Shown piece by piece: positions 35,021-44,703 of a DNA stretch of 64,000 bases (position 1 is its first letter; every line of letters begins with the position of its first letter). The translations under genes and the position numbers were made by a program. Location of the stretch: assembly GCF_946151055.1 (NCBI RefSeq), contig NZ_CAMGYZ010000012.1:62001-126000 (forward strand), written 5' to 3'. The stretch is from Bacillus sp. Marseille-Q3570 (GTDB taxonomy: Bacteria > Bacillota > Bacilli > Bacillales > Fictibacillaceae). The notes under the pieces are model-generated. The model made no database searches and was not told where the DNA came from. It saw nothing but the letters and a program-made list of their open reading frames with translations.

Positions 35021-35299
35021 TTAAGCTATACTCGGTAATTCAATTTGGAAATGCTCAGTTGAATCATCATAGTCCATTTTCATTTCCTCTACAAACCAAA
35101 CTTCATGTGGCCGAACAAAAAAGCGGATTCCATCGACTTCCTGTACGTAATCATCGTCCATCGGCAGCCCACGTTCTACACCAATGCATAGTCCTGATTC
35201 ACTTCCTGCATATCGGCAGAATAGTTGAAGTGCATCCCCGTTTTCCAATCCCATTTCTTGTCTGTACATTTCCACTACTGGACTCGTAATTGAGAACAT
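35021..35299 (-). CDS. HesB/YneR-like Fe-S-associated protein
   Basis: A 92-residue protein of the HesB-like (YneR) group. LENGDALQLFCRYAGSESGL and the C-terminal WFVEEMKMDYDDSTEHFQIEL match the family pattern, but the cysteines of true A-type Fe-S carriers (IscA) are not conserved in the usual C-terminal CxC form. Start chosen at ATG 35299 after a GGAG about ten bases upstream; a longer frame to 35344 lacks support. Role unknown. Confidence 0.78.
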   Translation of the reverse strand: MFSITSPVVEMYRQEMGLENGDALQLFCRYAGSESGLCIGVERGLPMDDDYVQEVDGIRFFVRPHEVWFVEEMKMDYDDSTEHFQIELPSIA

Positions 35300-35365
35300 C
35301 AGTTCATCCACTCCCTCACCTATTGTTATATAACAGTATATCAAAGATTAGTTCTGATGCAATAC

Positions 35366-35409
35366 AAAAACAAGCCTGATTTGAATTCTTTTTCAAATCA
35401 GGCTTGTTC
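35366..35409 (-). terminator. ynzC terminator
   Basis: ACAAGCCTGATTTGAA / TTCAAATCAGGCTTGT hairpin followed by Ts on the minus strand. Confidence 0.9.
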
Positions 35410-35410
35410 A

Positions 35411-35638
35411 TTAGTGATAACGCTTCTTTTCATTTTTTAATTTTTCAGGGGTGACGTCATTTCCTTCAGGATCAACAACCTTTATCGACCGTAATTGATT
35501 CTTGAAACCACCGCGGAAAGCTTCCAAATATTCTTTACGCAATTTTTGTTGTTCTTCTTGTTCTTTCTTATTTAATCCTTCGTTTTTCGCTTTTTGTGCC
35601 AGTTCATTGATCCGATCTATTTTTTGTTTCGATAGCAT
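35411..35638 (-). CDS. ynzC: UPF0291 protein YnzC
   Basis: A 75-residue, charged helical protein (DUF896): KIDRINELAQKAKNEGL and VVDPEGNDVTPEKLKNEKK are typical. Start set at 35638, eight bases after AAAGGAGT. In B. subtilis it belongs to the SOS-induced yneA-yneB-ynzC operon, and the order is the same here. Confidence 0.9.
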   Translation of the reverse strand: MLSKQKIDRINELAQKAKNEGLNKKEQEEQQKLRKEYLEAFRGGFKNQLRSIKVVDPEGNDVTPEKLKNEKKRYH

Positions 35639-35697
35639 CGCCATACTCCTTTTACAAGACTTGATTGTTTTATTCTAACGCATTTCCAATCTTATTT

Positions 35698-36363
<666 letters not shown>

Positions 36364-36373
36364 TCACGGTATA

Positions 36374-36685
36374 TTACTTGGAGGCAAGTTGATTCTTGTC
36401 CGCTTCAACCGGAATGACCACTGTGTCTCCTGGCTGCAGCTTTTCCGCTTCCACTCCATTCGTGCTTTCTACCCATTTGACGAAGGCATCCGTCGTAAAG
36501 GTGTGGTTCTCTTTGAACTTCGTTGATAATCCCCAGAGAGTATCACCTTCCTCAATCTTAACATCTATGTAATTCTCTGTTGTATCAGATTTTGCGTTAA
36601 CGAAAGAATACGTACCCATGATCATCCCTACAGCTATCAATACAATAACAAAAGACCAACCGTTCTGCCTGTTTGTTTTTTTCAT
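36374..36685 (-). CDS. yneA: SOS cell-division suppressor YneA
   Basis: A 103-residue protein with an N-terminal membrane anchor (WSFVIVLIAVGMIMGTYSF) and a LysM domain (VKIEEGDTLWGLSTKFKEN to GDTVVIPVEA). In B. subtilis it delays division during the SOS response. It is divergent from lexA and preceded by three LexA-type boxes. Confidence 0.9.
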   Translation of the reverse strand: MKKTNRQNGWSFVIVLIAVGMIMGTYSFVNAKSDTTENYIDVKIEEGDTLWGLSTKFKENHTFTTDAFVKWVESTNGVEAEKLQPGDTVVIPVEADKNQLASK

Positions 36686-36702
36686 CTTAATACCCTCCGA
36701 TA

Positions 36703-36784
36703 CGAATGCTTGTTCTCATTTATTGATTTCATTGTATTAAGAACATTTGTTCCTGTCAACAGTTTTTTCTCGAACTTATGTTTG
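36703..36784. promoter_or_regulatory. Three LexA (SOS) boxes between yneA and lexA
   Basis: CGAATGCTTGTTCT (36703-36716), AGAACATTTGTTCC (36740-36753) and CGAACTTATGTTTG (36771-36784) fit the Bacillus consensus CGAAC-N4-GTTCG with zero to two differences. They should control both divergent transcripts. Confidence 0.85.
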
Positions 36785-36845
36785 TATTTTTGTCGAACAA
36801 GTGATATACTTAATGCAATAATTGAGGAGAAAAGAGGTGGACAGA

Positions 36846-37463
36846 ATGAAACTATCACGCCGTCAACAAGATATACTTAATTACATAAAGTTCGAGGTCA
36901 AACATAAGGGTTATCCCCCTTCTGTCCGTGAAATAGGTGAAGCAGTCGGACTTGCTTCAAGTTCGACAGTTCATGGACACCTGTCCCGTCTGGAGAAAAA
37001 AGGACTAATCAGACGAGATCCGACAAAACCGAGAGCGATCGAAGTCATCACTGAGGATATGGATACTACCATTCCAAAAAGTGAATCTATCAATATCCCT
37101 GTAATCGGTAAAGTAACGGCAGGTCAACCTATCACCGCGATCGAGAATATAGAAGAGTACTTCCCTCTACCAGATCATATGGTCGGAGATGACAATGTAT
37201 TCGCATTAGTTGTCCAGGGTGATAGTATGATAGAGGCAGGAATCTATGACGGGGATATGGTAATCGTCAAGCAACAGCCATCAGCTAATAACGGGGACAT
37301 CGTCGTTGCGATGACAGAAGATGATGAAGCGACAGTCAAACGGTTTTTCAAAGAAAAAGATTTCATTCGTCTACAACCAGAAAATTCTTCTTTGGAGCCG
37401 ATCATACTTAACAGCGTCACTATTCTTGGGAAAGTGATCGGTGTGTATAGAACGTTACATTGA
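36846..37463 (+). CDS. lexA: SOS repressor LexA
   Basis: 205-residue repressor with N-terminal winged HTH ([22 protein letters not shown]), cleavage site VTAGQP (Ala-Gly), catalytic Ser in [13 protein letters not shown] and Lys in [11 protein letters not shown]. Start set at ATG 36846 with AGGTGGACAG; the longer frame from 36822 is unlikely. Divergent from yneA with shared SOS boxes and followed by a terminator. Confidence 0.97.
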   Translation: MKLSRRQQDILNYIKFEVKHKGYPPSVREIGEAVGLASSSTVHGHLSRLEKKGLIRRDPTKPRAIEVITEDMDTTIPKSESINIPVIGKVTAGQPITAIENIEEYFPLPDHMVGDDNVFALVVQGDSMIEAGIYDGDMVIVKQQPSANNGDIVVAMTEDDEATVKRFFKEKDFIRLQPENSSLEPIILNSVTILGKVIGVYRTLH

Positions 37464-37480
37464 TAATAGACATAGAAAAA

Positions 37481-37510
37481 AGAAGCGAGCAAAATCACCG
37501 CTTCTTTTTT
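37481..37510 (+). terminator. lexA terminator
   Basis: AGAAGCG / CGCTTCT stem followed by TTTTTT. Confidence 0.85.
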
Positions 37511-37549
37511 ATGTCCTAATAATCTAATTTCGCAAACTTTGTTGCTCCT

Positions 37550-37640
37550 GCACTTGAAGAAAGTATAAAATACTTTCTTCAGTATAAGGGTAACTAAGCC
37601 TCCACCTACAAAAGGCTTGGTCTCGCCAAGTTTTCTTTAA
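37550..37640 (-). repeat. Inverted copy of the 89-bp repeat
   Basis: On the minus strand AAAGAAAACTTGGCGAGACC, CCAAGCC and CCCTTATACTGAAGAAAGTA match the 27913 unit. Confidence 0.75.
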
Positions 37641-37641
37641 A

Positions 37642-37870
37642 AGTCGTTGATCTCCGTTCCAGTATGCTCGCTTTCCGCGGGGCGTGCGGTGAGCCCACTC
37701 GTCGCCTTGCGACCCTTTTCAAGGAAGCATTTGTGCTCCTGCGTCTACAAGAAAGTACTGTCGAAGCGAGCTTCCTCGTCGCATGCCTTGCGAGGAGATT
37801 ATTCAGGTAGTAGGCACGCTGCTCCCGCAGAGTCTCGCACCTTGCTCTCCAATCAACTTGCACAAGGTGA
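37642..37870. repeat. GC-rich palindromic intergenic repeat
   Basis: TCGTTGATCTCCGTTCCAG, GCTCGCTTTCCGCGGGGCG, CTCGTCGC and CCCGCAGAGTCTCGCACCTTGC occur in order, ending near TCCAATCAAC. It resembles a dispersed palindromic element common between Bacillus genes. With 37550-37640 it fills the gap after lexA; no gene is seen. Confidence 0.7.
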
Positions 37871-37926
37871 TTTATTATAAAATAACTCAAAAGCAACAAT
37901 CTTTTGGAAAAGAGCCTTCAGCCTTA

Positions 37927-39111
37927 TTAAATATTGGACTTATGAAAAAAGGCTTCGTGTGCTGTAGTTGGTTGCGCGAACCATTCTGCCACATTATCAG
38001 CAATCGACCGATCCTCCGCTCCTTGAACTAATAATTCAATGATATGTTGGGGAATCGGCTGGGTCATTGCATTGGTCCACTCTGTCACTTCTTTTACATA
38101 AAGTTGTACACGCTCCCAATAAGATTCCCCGACCCGGCTATCCCAGACTGTATCCTTATTTTCAATCAGAGTCTCATACAATTGCTCTGCACAATATGAG
38201 CTAAGGTTACATCCTTGACCAGTGATTGGATCATTCAAAAACACACTATCCCCGCAACCGACAACCAAACACTCATTAAAAGTTAAGTAAGGTTTTCTGA
38301 TTTCCGGTTTGATAGCTACTTGAAGAAAAGCGCCTTCATCTGATAATGAAAAATTATCTTTATCAACACGTTTATATATATTAGGGAAAAAAGCTTCAAG
38401 GACTACTTTCATTCTGGCAGTGAATCCTTCACCACTTTTAATCCCTTTAAAGACATCGAGTTTTTGGTTCGGAATAGGCATAAGGAAAAGAATGGTAACC
38501 TGTCCTGCTTCAGTCATTGCGGGGATTTCGAACATTTCACCTATCTCTGGAAGGATTGTGACGTTTACACCTAGGGGTTTTTCGGGCGTAACCCCGTTGA
38601 AATATCCTACTGCACATTTTCGTTGTGGCTGGTGAAATGGTGACAATGTTGTATCAAGAGGAAAGGAAAATAGAGGACCAGATTTACCAGAACAATCAAT
38701 GATCAAGTCAAATTCGCTAGTAAGTGCTCTAAGTTGTTCTTCATCAACTTTATCATTGCGAAACGCTACACCTTTTTCTTTAAGATCCTCTAAACAATGT
38801 GAGAAATAAAGACGCTGATCTATTGATGAAGCCGATTCATTCAACTTGCCGACAAATAGTTTTTGTTCTCCGACTGTGATATGTATGCTTTCAAGAAGAG
38901 GGGGCGTTACCCATTCAGGCATATCGAACCGTCTTTCACGTAAGCGAGTTGGTCCAAAGTGTACTTGTGTAGACATGATTCGTCCTTTACGGATTTCTTC
39001 AGGAAGACTCGAGTGAAAAACCGTCAAATCGAAATCATTCCTGAGTGCATAAGCAAGATGCAAACCTGCTGTTCCACTGCCGATAATACCTATTTTCTTT
39101 TTCAAGACCAT
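37927..39111 (-). CDS. FAD-dependent monooxygenase, styrene/indole monooxygenase (StyA)-like
   Basis: A 394-residue flavoprotein with Rossmann motif IGIIGSGTAGLHLAYAL, RLYFSHCLEDLKEKG, LIIDCSGKSGPLF, FHQPQRKCAVGYFNGV, VVGCGDSVFLNDPITGQGCN and TEWTNAM, all in the order found in StyA of styrene degradation. StyA normally needs a separate flavin reductase (StyB); none is adjacent. The start is ATG 39111 or TTG 39105, the latter better spaced from GGAG. It is monocistronic. The substrate is unknown; indole or an aromatic alkene is a guess from family. Confidence 0.82.
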   Translation of the reverse strand: MVLKKKIGIIGSGTAGLHLAYALRNDFDLTVFHSSLPEEIRKGRIMSTQVHFGPTRLRERRFDMPEWVTPPLLESIHITVGEQKLFVGKLNESASSIDQRLYFSHCLEDLKEKGVAFRNDKVDEEQLRALTSEFDLIIDCSGKSGPLFSFPLDTTLSPFHQPQRKCAVGYFNGVTPEKPLGVNVTILPEIGEMFEIPAMTEAGQVTILFLMPIPNQKLDVFKGIKSGEGFTARMKVVLEAFFPNIYKRVDKDNFSLSDEGAFLQVAIKPEIRKPYLTFNECLVVGCGDSVFLNDPITGQGCNLSSYCAEQLYETLIENKDTVWDSRVGESYWERVQLYVKEVTEWTNAMTQPIPQHIIELLVQGAEDRSIADNVAEWFAQPTTAHEAFFHKSNI

Positions 39112-39336
39112 CCGCTCCTTTAACTGGGTCAAAACAGAAGAATCCAAGACCCTATGATAGTCCCTAGTGTATTTCTAAGAGTAAATGCTGTAAATGCTTC
39201 AAATTGTTTATTTAATTGATCACTTTTTATCACTTCTTAAGAATCCTGGGATTATCAACATATTTAGTCTAGATTGGGTAAATTTTCCTTTCGATTAATA
39301 GTTGCCGAAATAATAGAAATCTTCTAAAAAAATGGA

Positions 39337-39365
39337 TTGACAAACGTTCGAAATCCTTGTATGGT
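39337..39365 (+). promoter_or_regulatory. Promoter of the riboswitch-SSS transporter transcript
   Basis: TTGACA and TATGGT with exactly 17 bases between, about 25 bases before the riboswitch. Confidence 0.6.
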
Positions 39366-39389
39366 ATTAGTTAACTTTATACGGAGAAA

Positions 39390-39512
39390 CATCCTTATCG
39401 AGAGCAGGGGAGGAAATTGGTCCTATGAACCTGCAGCAACCTGTTATTTTCTTTTGAAAATAATAAGGTGCTACGTCCAACAGGCTTAATGTCTGACAGA
39501 TGAGGAAGAGAA
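39390..39512 (+). ncRNA. Second SAM-I (S-box) riboswitch
   Basis: TATCGAGAGCAGGGGAGG, TCCTATGAACCTGCAGCAACC, AAGGTGCTACGTCC and the closing GACAGATGAGG occur in S-box order. It precedes a terminator and an SSS transporter gene. Confidence 0.92.
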
Positions 39513-39518
39513 AAACAG

Positions 39519-39545
39519 CCTCTTCCTCTTGGAAGGGGTTTTTTC
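39519..39545 (+). terminator. Riboswitch terminator before the SSS transporter
   Basis: CCTCTTCC-TCTT-GGAAGGGG followed by six Ts; the sequence GAGGAAGAG just upstream can compete for pairing. Confidence 0.85.
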
Positions 39546-39599
39546 TGTTTTAAAGGATTGGATCTGTGGATTTTCAACTACAACAAAGGAGGCAACAGG

Positions 39600-41216
39600 A
39601 TGACAACAGTAGGTTATTGGTTCATAGGATTTGCACTCGCTTATACGTTTTTATTGATCTTAGTCAGCCAGGTAGCGAGGAAACGTGCGAGGGATGGAAA
39701 TGGTTTCTTCGTCGGTGGAAGAAGTTTCAATACATTTTTCGTCATGGTCTGTATCACCGGTCTCTTCTCCGGCTCTTCCTATATCGCCATTCTAGAACTC
39801 AGTTATCATACTGGAATTTCAGCAATTTGGTATGGAGTGGCGGAAACAGTACATGTCTTGATCATCGCTCTATTATTGATCGCCCCATTCAGAAAAAGAG
39901 CATTGGTAACCATCTCAGGATTGCTTGGTGATCGTTACGGTGAAAAGGTCCGCGGGGTGGCTGGAGCGATTACTGCATTCACGTTTCCAATGTGGTCAGT
40001 TGCAACTGCTCTGGCATTCGCTTCTGCACTTTCAGTATTTACAGGGGTTTCACTAGTTTTATCTGTTGCATTGACTGCATTATTGCTCTTCATTTATTTA
40101 CAATTTGGAGGTATGTGGTCTGTCGGTTTCACACAAATGAGCAATGTCATCGTTTTTTTCATCATGCTGGCGATTGGTACGTATGCATTCTTCCTTAACC
40201 CTGGTATAGATGGCATCAATCGATTATTTACTGAAAAACCAGAGTATGCAGCGTGGGATACAGCTGGCCTCCAAACGATTTTGGCTTGGTTCGGGACATT
40301 CTTATTCAATGTGATTCTTGCTCAGGCTGCATTTCAGATGGCATTATCTTGTAAAACGCCTGAACAAGGACGTCGTGGTCTACTCTATGCTTCCCTTCTT
40401 GGTATTCCGTTGATTGCAGGAGCAGTCATTTTCGGATTATCAGCTGCACAGGTTGTTCCTGGTGAAGAACGCGGCTTGATTGCAGTCCCGCTCTATTTGA
40501 TGGAAACGTTACCTGCACCGTTGGTAGGTCTATTTTTCTTAGGCTTTTGGGCAGCTGCATTAAGCTGGGGTGCACCTTGCCAGTTTTCAGGTGCTACAAG
40601 TCTTGGTCGAGATGTCGGAAAAGCGCTGAACCCTAAAGCTAACGAACTTCAGCTTGTCCTTTATACGAAATGGTCGTTATTGTTATTGACAGGTTTGATG
40701 GTCGGTTTCGCCCTTCTACGCTCTGAACAATCCGCATGGTGGAATGTTGTTGCCTGGGTAACCCGCAATTCCGCGACATTCGCACCTGTGGTTGCTGCTC
40801 TTTTCTGGCCCTTGGTTACGAGACGTGCAGCTTTGGTCTCGTTATTTACAGGAGCATTTTCCGGACTGCTCTGGTATCACCTCAGCGGTTGGGCAATCAA
40901 TGATTTCTATTTGAATGTCCATCCAGTGTGGATAGGAATGACCTTCAATATCATCACCATTGTTACGATCAGTTTGATTGAAAACGCTGGGAGATGGGAA
41001 TGGAGTGTCTCTTTCAATAGTCTTGGATTTTACACATTTGTTTTCGCGATCGGCCTGATTACTCTTTCAATTGTATCTTTCCCTCCCTTACACCAACACG
41101 GATTGATCGGTGTAGTCTTCTCGTTGATCGCAACCAGCCTTTTCATTTCTTGCATGAACTTTTTTAAAGAGAAAAAAAGGATTATACATGATCGAAAAGA
41201 GTGGCGCATAGGGTGA
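39600..41216 (+). CDS. SSS-family sodium symporter under SAM control
   Basis: A 538-residue membrane protein with about 13 segments; ITGLFSGSSYIAILELSYHTG, WSVATALAFASALSVFTG, GGMWSVGFTQMSNVI and a C-terminal hydrophobic tail place it in the sodium:solute symporter family. The start at 39600 follows AAAGGAGG. Regulation by a SAM riboswitch implies a role in methionine or a precursor; methionine uptake is the simplest idea. It is not close to the choline symporter at 19706 beyond the general fold. A terminator follows. Confidence 0.88.
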   Translation: MTTVGYWFIGFALAYTFLLILVSQVARKRARDGNGFFVGGRSFNTFFVMVCITGLFSGSSYIAILELSYHTGISAIWYGVAETVHVLIIALLLIAPFRKRALVTISGLLGDRYGEKVRGVAGAITAFTFPMWSVATALAFASALSVFTGVSLVLSVALTALLLFIYLQFGGMWSVGFTQMSNVIVFFIMLAIGTYAFFLNPGIDGINRLFTEKPEYAAWDTAGLQTILAWFGTFLFNVILAQAAFQMALSCKTPEQGRRGLLYASLLGIPLIAGAVIFGLSAAQVVPGEERGLIAVPLYLMETLPAPLVGLFFLGFWAAALSWGAPCQFSGATSLGRDVGKALNPKANELQLVLYTKWSLLLLTGLMVGFALLRSEQSAWWNVVAWVTRNSATFAPVVAALFWPLVTRRAALVSLFTGAFSGLLWYHLSGWAINDFYLNVHPVWIGMTFNIITIVTISLIENAGRWEWSVSFNSLGFYTFVFAIGLITLSIVSFPPLHQHGLIGVVFSLIATSLFISCMNFFKEKKRIIHDRKEWRIG

Positions 41217-41232
41217 TGAATATCAGGGTTAC

Positions 41233-41287
41233 GGGGATGTCCGGAAGGTGTCTGATCACTTTTCTTTTTGGACATCCCCATTTTTTA
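41233..41287 (+). terminator. Terminator after the SSS transporter
   Basis: GGGGATGTCC / GGACATCCCC stem with a long loop and a T-run. Confidence 0.8.
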
Positions 41288-41381
41288 TTAATGAAACACC
41301 GTCATATCCAGACATAAAATACGTAAGGTTACAAAACCTATATAATGAAGGTAGTCATCATTTAAACTGACGAGGTTATCT

Positions 41382-42623
41382 ATGACGAAAACAACGCTGA
41401 TATCCATTAAGAAACATCTATTGGAAATATGTATCTTCCTTTGTCTCATACTTCCTCCAATAGGTGTTCTGTTACTATTGATCATTGGAAGTTACCATTT
41501 GCACCAGACTTGGAAAAATAGCGAGGGAATGATGTTGACCCCTGGCCTTTTCCTTCTTGCATGTATGTTCTTTTCATCATTTTGTGCCTCAATTGTTTTG
41601 GGAAATCTTTCGTATTTTTTAGTCCCAGCACTGATCATCGCTTACGCTGGAATTTATAAAAAAATCCAGAAAGATGGTGTCGAGAGAACTTTTGCAGCAT
41701 ATAAATGGATCACCATATTCGCAGGCGTATATTTCTACTGTTTGTACCCTTTCCAAGAAATTTTGATCAGTCCTACATACAAGAACTATATCACAGGGAC
41801 AGCATTAGTTGGTCAGGCGGGGTTCCATGATTACCAGAGGTTGATCGGGGCTGCATATAATCCTAACTTTTCAGTGACATTGCTCCTTTTAGGATTATCA
41901 TTCCTACTTGCAGAGTGTCTAAAAAACATAAGAAAAGAATGTTATTCCAGGGCTGCTTTTCAAGGAGTTATAACTTTGATCTTTATCCATGCTGTCTTTT
42001 TAACTGGATCCAGAGCGGGTTTTTCTGCAATGGTCGTCATTTTCCTTTTATTTTTATTTCGCTTGAATAGGATATTGACTTTCAGCCTGATGATCATTAT
42101 CGGGTTGAATATAAACTTGATATTGGACTGGATGCCCCGGAATGAAAATCTTTTACAATCTGCGATAAGAAGAAAGGAAATTTGGAAAAATTCAATCCAG
42201 CTGTGGCAGGAAAATGCTTTGTTCGGGTTGACACCACTGGGATTTGGTAAAGAATATATTCTTCATTTCAACGAACATATCCCCCATGCCCACAACTTGA
42301 TTTTAGGTATATTCACGGAATACGGAACTCTTGGAGGAACTGCTTTCCTGATCGTACTCTTCATCAATGTGTACAAGGGAATCTATCTTTATTTTACGAA
42401 ACAAAACGTCAGGCAACTTGATACGCTCTTACTTTCACTCCCCGTGATCCTATTGACTGGTATTTTTGATTATGTGCTTTTCTCTCCGCAGATTGCGTTA
42501 ATAGGAATCATTTTAATTGCGTACTGGGACAAATATACGGCAGGACTCCCCATTTGGAGTTCATGGATGTTAAGTATACCAAGATGGAGTGATCGGCTCT
42601 TCTATAAAAAGCGGGATTGGTGA
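41382..42623 (+). CDS. O-antigen ligase/polymerase-like membrane protein
   Basis: A 413-residue polytopic protein with about ten membrane segments. The Wzy_C-type core is visible as FLTGSRAGFSAMVVIFLLFLF (catalytic-loop arginine) and the extracellular loop with NALFGLTPLGFG and PHAHNLILGIFTEYG. Such proteins ligate or polymerise surface glycans. No other polysaccharide gene adjoins it, so substrate is unknown. Start ATG 41382 with a weak GACGAGG site. Confidence 0.78.
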   Translation: MTKTTLISIKKHLLEICIFLCLILPPIGVLLLLIIGSYHLHQTWKNSEGMMLTPGLFLLACMFFSSFCASIVLGNLSYFLVPALIIAYAGIYKKIQKDGVERTFAAYKWITIFAGVYFYCLYPFQEILISPTYKNYITGTALVGQAGFHDYQRLIGAAYNPNFSVTLLLLGLSFLLAECLKNIRKECYSRAAFQGVITLIFIHAVFLTGSRAGFSAMVVIFLLFLFRLNRILTFSLMIIIGLNINLILDWMPRNENLLQSAIRRKEIWKNSIQLWQENALFGLTPLGFGKEYILHFNEHIPHAHNLILGIFTEYGTLGGTAFLIVLFINVYKGIYLYFTKQNVRQLDTLLLSLPVILLTGIFDYVLFSPQIALIGIILIAYWDKYTAGLPIWSSWMLSIPRWSDRLFYKKRDW

Positions 42624-42741
42624 GCAATAACGCACTTTATGGCTTTATTAATGTACTTTTTGGTTTTGAAAAAAATTTGCGACACTTCTGCGTGACAGAT
42701 TAGCGGAGTGAATTTCTTACATTCAACACTAACAAAGCCAT

Positions 42742-42786
42742 AAAAAAAGCATCAGACCTGAAAGTAGGATGAAGGTCTGGTGCTTC
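42742..42786 (-). terminator. thuA terminator
   Basis: AGCACCAGACCTT / AGGTCTGATGCT hairpin followed by Ts on the minus strand. Confidence 0.8.
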
Positions 42787-42884
42787 TCTATAAAATATTC
42801 ACCAATAACGCCGATCTGTATGATTAGTTGTACCTCGATGCCATATTCAGATAACACGTATCAGAATCGATCCCTACTTTTTTC

Positions 42885-43610
42885 TTATAGATTTTTTGCA
42901 GAAATCGTTTCGATTGGTTTTGCGTTCCCATATTCAGGTTTTGGATGATTGATTGGTTTTGCCCACTTGACTCCATTAACCAGAACCCGCTGAATTTCTT
43001 TATGATGATACGTTGGATATGTCTCATGGCCTGGCCTGAAATAGAAAATCTTCCCTTGGCCCCGTCGATATGTACATCCGCTTCTGAAAACTTCTCCGCC
43101 TTCAAACCAGCTGATGAGTACCAGTTCGTCTGGTTTCGGTATATCGAAATGTTCGCCATACATTTCTTCTTTTTCTAATTCGATATATTCGCCAATTCCT
43201 TCAACGATTGGATGACTTGGGTCCACAACCCACATCCGCTCCTTTTCATCCGCTTCCCGCCATTTCAAATCACAGGTCGTCCCCATCAATGACTTGAAAA
43301 TCTTAGAAAAATGACCGGAATGCAAAACGATTAGTCCCATTCCGTCAAGAACTCGTTGTTTCACCTTTTCTACCACATCGTCACTCACTTCGTCATGAGC
43401 AAGGTGACCCCACCAAAGCAAGACATCTGTCGAATTCAAAACTTCATCTGTCATTCCATGCTCCTCTTCTTCAAGTGTCGCCGTCCGTACATAAAACCCT
43501 TCCTTTTCCAAAACTTGCGCAATTTGACCGTGTATCCCCTCAGGATAGATTTCCCGGACTTTCTGATTCTTTTGTTCATGGCGATTTTCATTCCAAACGG
43601 TTACATTCAT
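42885..43610 (-). CDS. ThuA-like trehalose utilisation protein
   Basis: A 241-residue ThuA/PF06283 protein with a class I glutamine amidotransferase-like fold: [69 protein letters not shown] and [14 protein letters not shown] are family hallmarks. In rhizobia ThuA helps degrade trehalose; the Bacillus role is uncertain. Start chosen at ATG 43610, eight bases after GGAG. Monocistronic. Confidence 0.87.
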   Translation of the reverse strand: MNVTVWNENRHEQKNQKVREIYPEGIHGQIAQVLEKEGFYVRTATLEEEEHGMTDEVLNSTDVLLWWGHLAHDEVSDDVVEKVKQRVLDGMGLIVLHSGHFSKIFKSLMGTTCDLKWREADEKERMWVVDPSHPIVEGIGEYIELEKEEMYGEHFDIPKPDELVLISWFEGGEVFRSGCTYRRGQGKIFYFRPGHETYPTYHHKEIQRVLVNGVKWAKPINHPKPEYGNAKPIETISAKNL

Positions 43611-43898
43611 GAAAAACACTCCTTTTGTAGTTAAATACTCCTTTTTGCAGAATCTTCAGTTAGTCATAAGTGTATGCCTGAACGTACATGTTGTAAATGC
43701 CCCAAATTAATTAATTAATCTTTTTAGGAGGATTTGTTATATTTTACTGTTGATTTCAGGGGTGTGGTGAATTTCGATTCAATCAATTTCACCAAAAGCC
43801 ACATATTAATTAACAAAGCCTTTTTATAAAATTATTAGGTTAAAGTTGTTAAACTCAGAGTATGTTGTAGTAAATGCTTAAGTTGAGGAGGCATTGTC

Positions 43899-44048
43899 AT
43901 GTTGGATTGGATTTTCGGTAAAAAGTGTGCCATTTGCAAGAAAAAAGAAAGAAAATCTGTCAAATATATTGATGATCAAGGAAAGCACGTTGATATATGT
44001 TACCTATGTGTCCCATACGCAGAAAGGAGAGCTTATCGAAAAAGATAG
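43899..44048 (+). CDS. Small double-CxxC protein
   Basis: A 49-residue protein, MLDWIFGKKCAICKKKERKS..., with two CxxC pairs (CAIC and CYLC), basic and probably zinc-binding. ATG 43899 follows TTGAGGAGG with a seven-base spacer, a strong signal, so I accept it although short. No family recognised. The 280-bp region upstream shows no other gene; a hairpin terminator lies at 44117. Confidence 0.65.
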   Translation: MLDWIFGKKCAICKKKERKSVKYIDDQGKHVDICYLCVPYAERRAYRKR

Positions 44049-44116
44049 ACAAAAAATCGCGCATAAGTTCCTTAATCAATCCTTTAGAAGTTGAAAAATA
44101 ATGATTTCACATAGAA

Positions 44117-44143
44117 AAAAGAAGGAGCAATACTCCTTCCTAA
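44117..44143. terminator. Hairpin GAAGGAGCAATACTCCTTC between two small Cys-rich genes
   Basis: Perfect seven-pair stem; the T-run is on the minus strand, so it fits the convergent small gene at 44329 better than the plus-strand one. Confidence 0.6.
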
Positions 44144-44328
44144 GCCTTACACATATCATTTTTCTTTAATCTTGTGAATATGCAGCTGCAATGACCATGA
44201 GATGGATCCAACAGATCATCTTGCCCGCTTTTAAAATTCTCGGTGTCGCTTCCATATCTACTAGAGACGTTTTTTGGTACTAGCAAACACCGCAAACGAT
44301 AGACATAATAGAATAGCCTGTTGTGAGA

Positions 44329-44499
44329 TCACCAACAGTCATTAGATTTGTCTTTGCGATGTTTCATTACCTTCCTATGTGTACTAGTCTCTGAGTCAAA
44401 ACAGAACTTTGCAAAGGATTTGTGCTGTTTCTTATTACTTTTGAATTTCACACGACAGCTGGAACAATCACTCTTATCTTTTTTTTCGTAATAGCTCAA
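44329..44499 (-). CDS. Small Lys/Cys-rich protein (TTG start)
   Basis: A 56-residue frame beginning TTG at 44499, seven bases after AAGGAGTG. The product has CSSC near the N-terminus, two further cysteines (FCF, DCW) and a Lys/His/Ser-rich body, and ends in Cys-Trp. No family recognised. It is convergent with the double-CxxC protein, and both have good ribosome sites. Confidence 0.45.
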   Translation of the reverse strand: MSYYEKKDKSDCSSCRVKFKSNKKQHKSFAKFCFDSETSTHRKVMKHRKDKSNDCW

Positions 44500-44671
44500 T
44501 ATTTTCACTCCTTTCCTTATTATTAATTTATTCAGGCTCGTCCTTTCCCGTTTGTACCTTTGAGTATGTTATAAGCACATTTTCATACAAAAAAACAGTT
44601 CAATGAGATGATTCTTAAGTAACTCTATCATTTCTAATACTTTCATATAGGAATAAGTACTTTTTATAAAG

Positions 44672-44703
44672 AAAAGCCACTTCTTTAGCGAAGAGGCTTT
44701 TCT
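44672..44703 (-). terminator. Terminator overlapping the PBP gene end
   Basis: AAAAGCCTCTTCGC / GAAGTGGCTTTT hairpin with trailing Ts on the minus strand. Confidence 0.75.
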
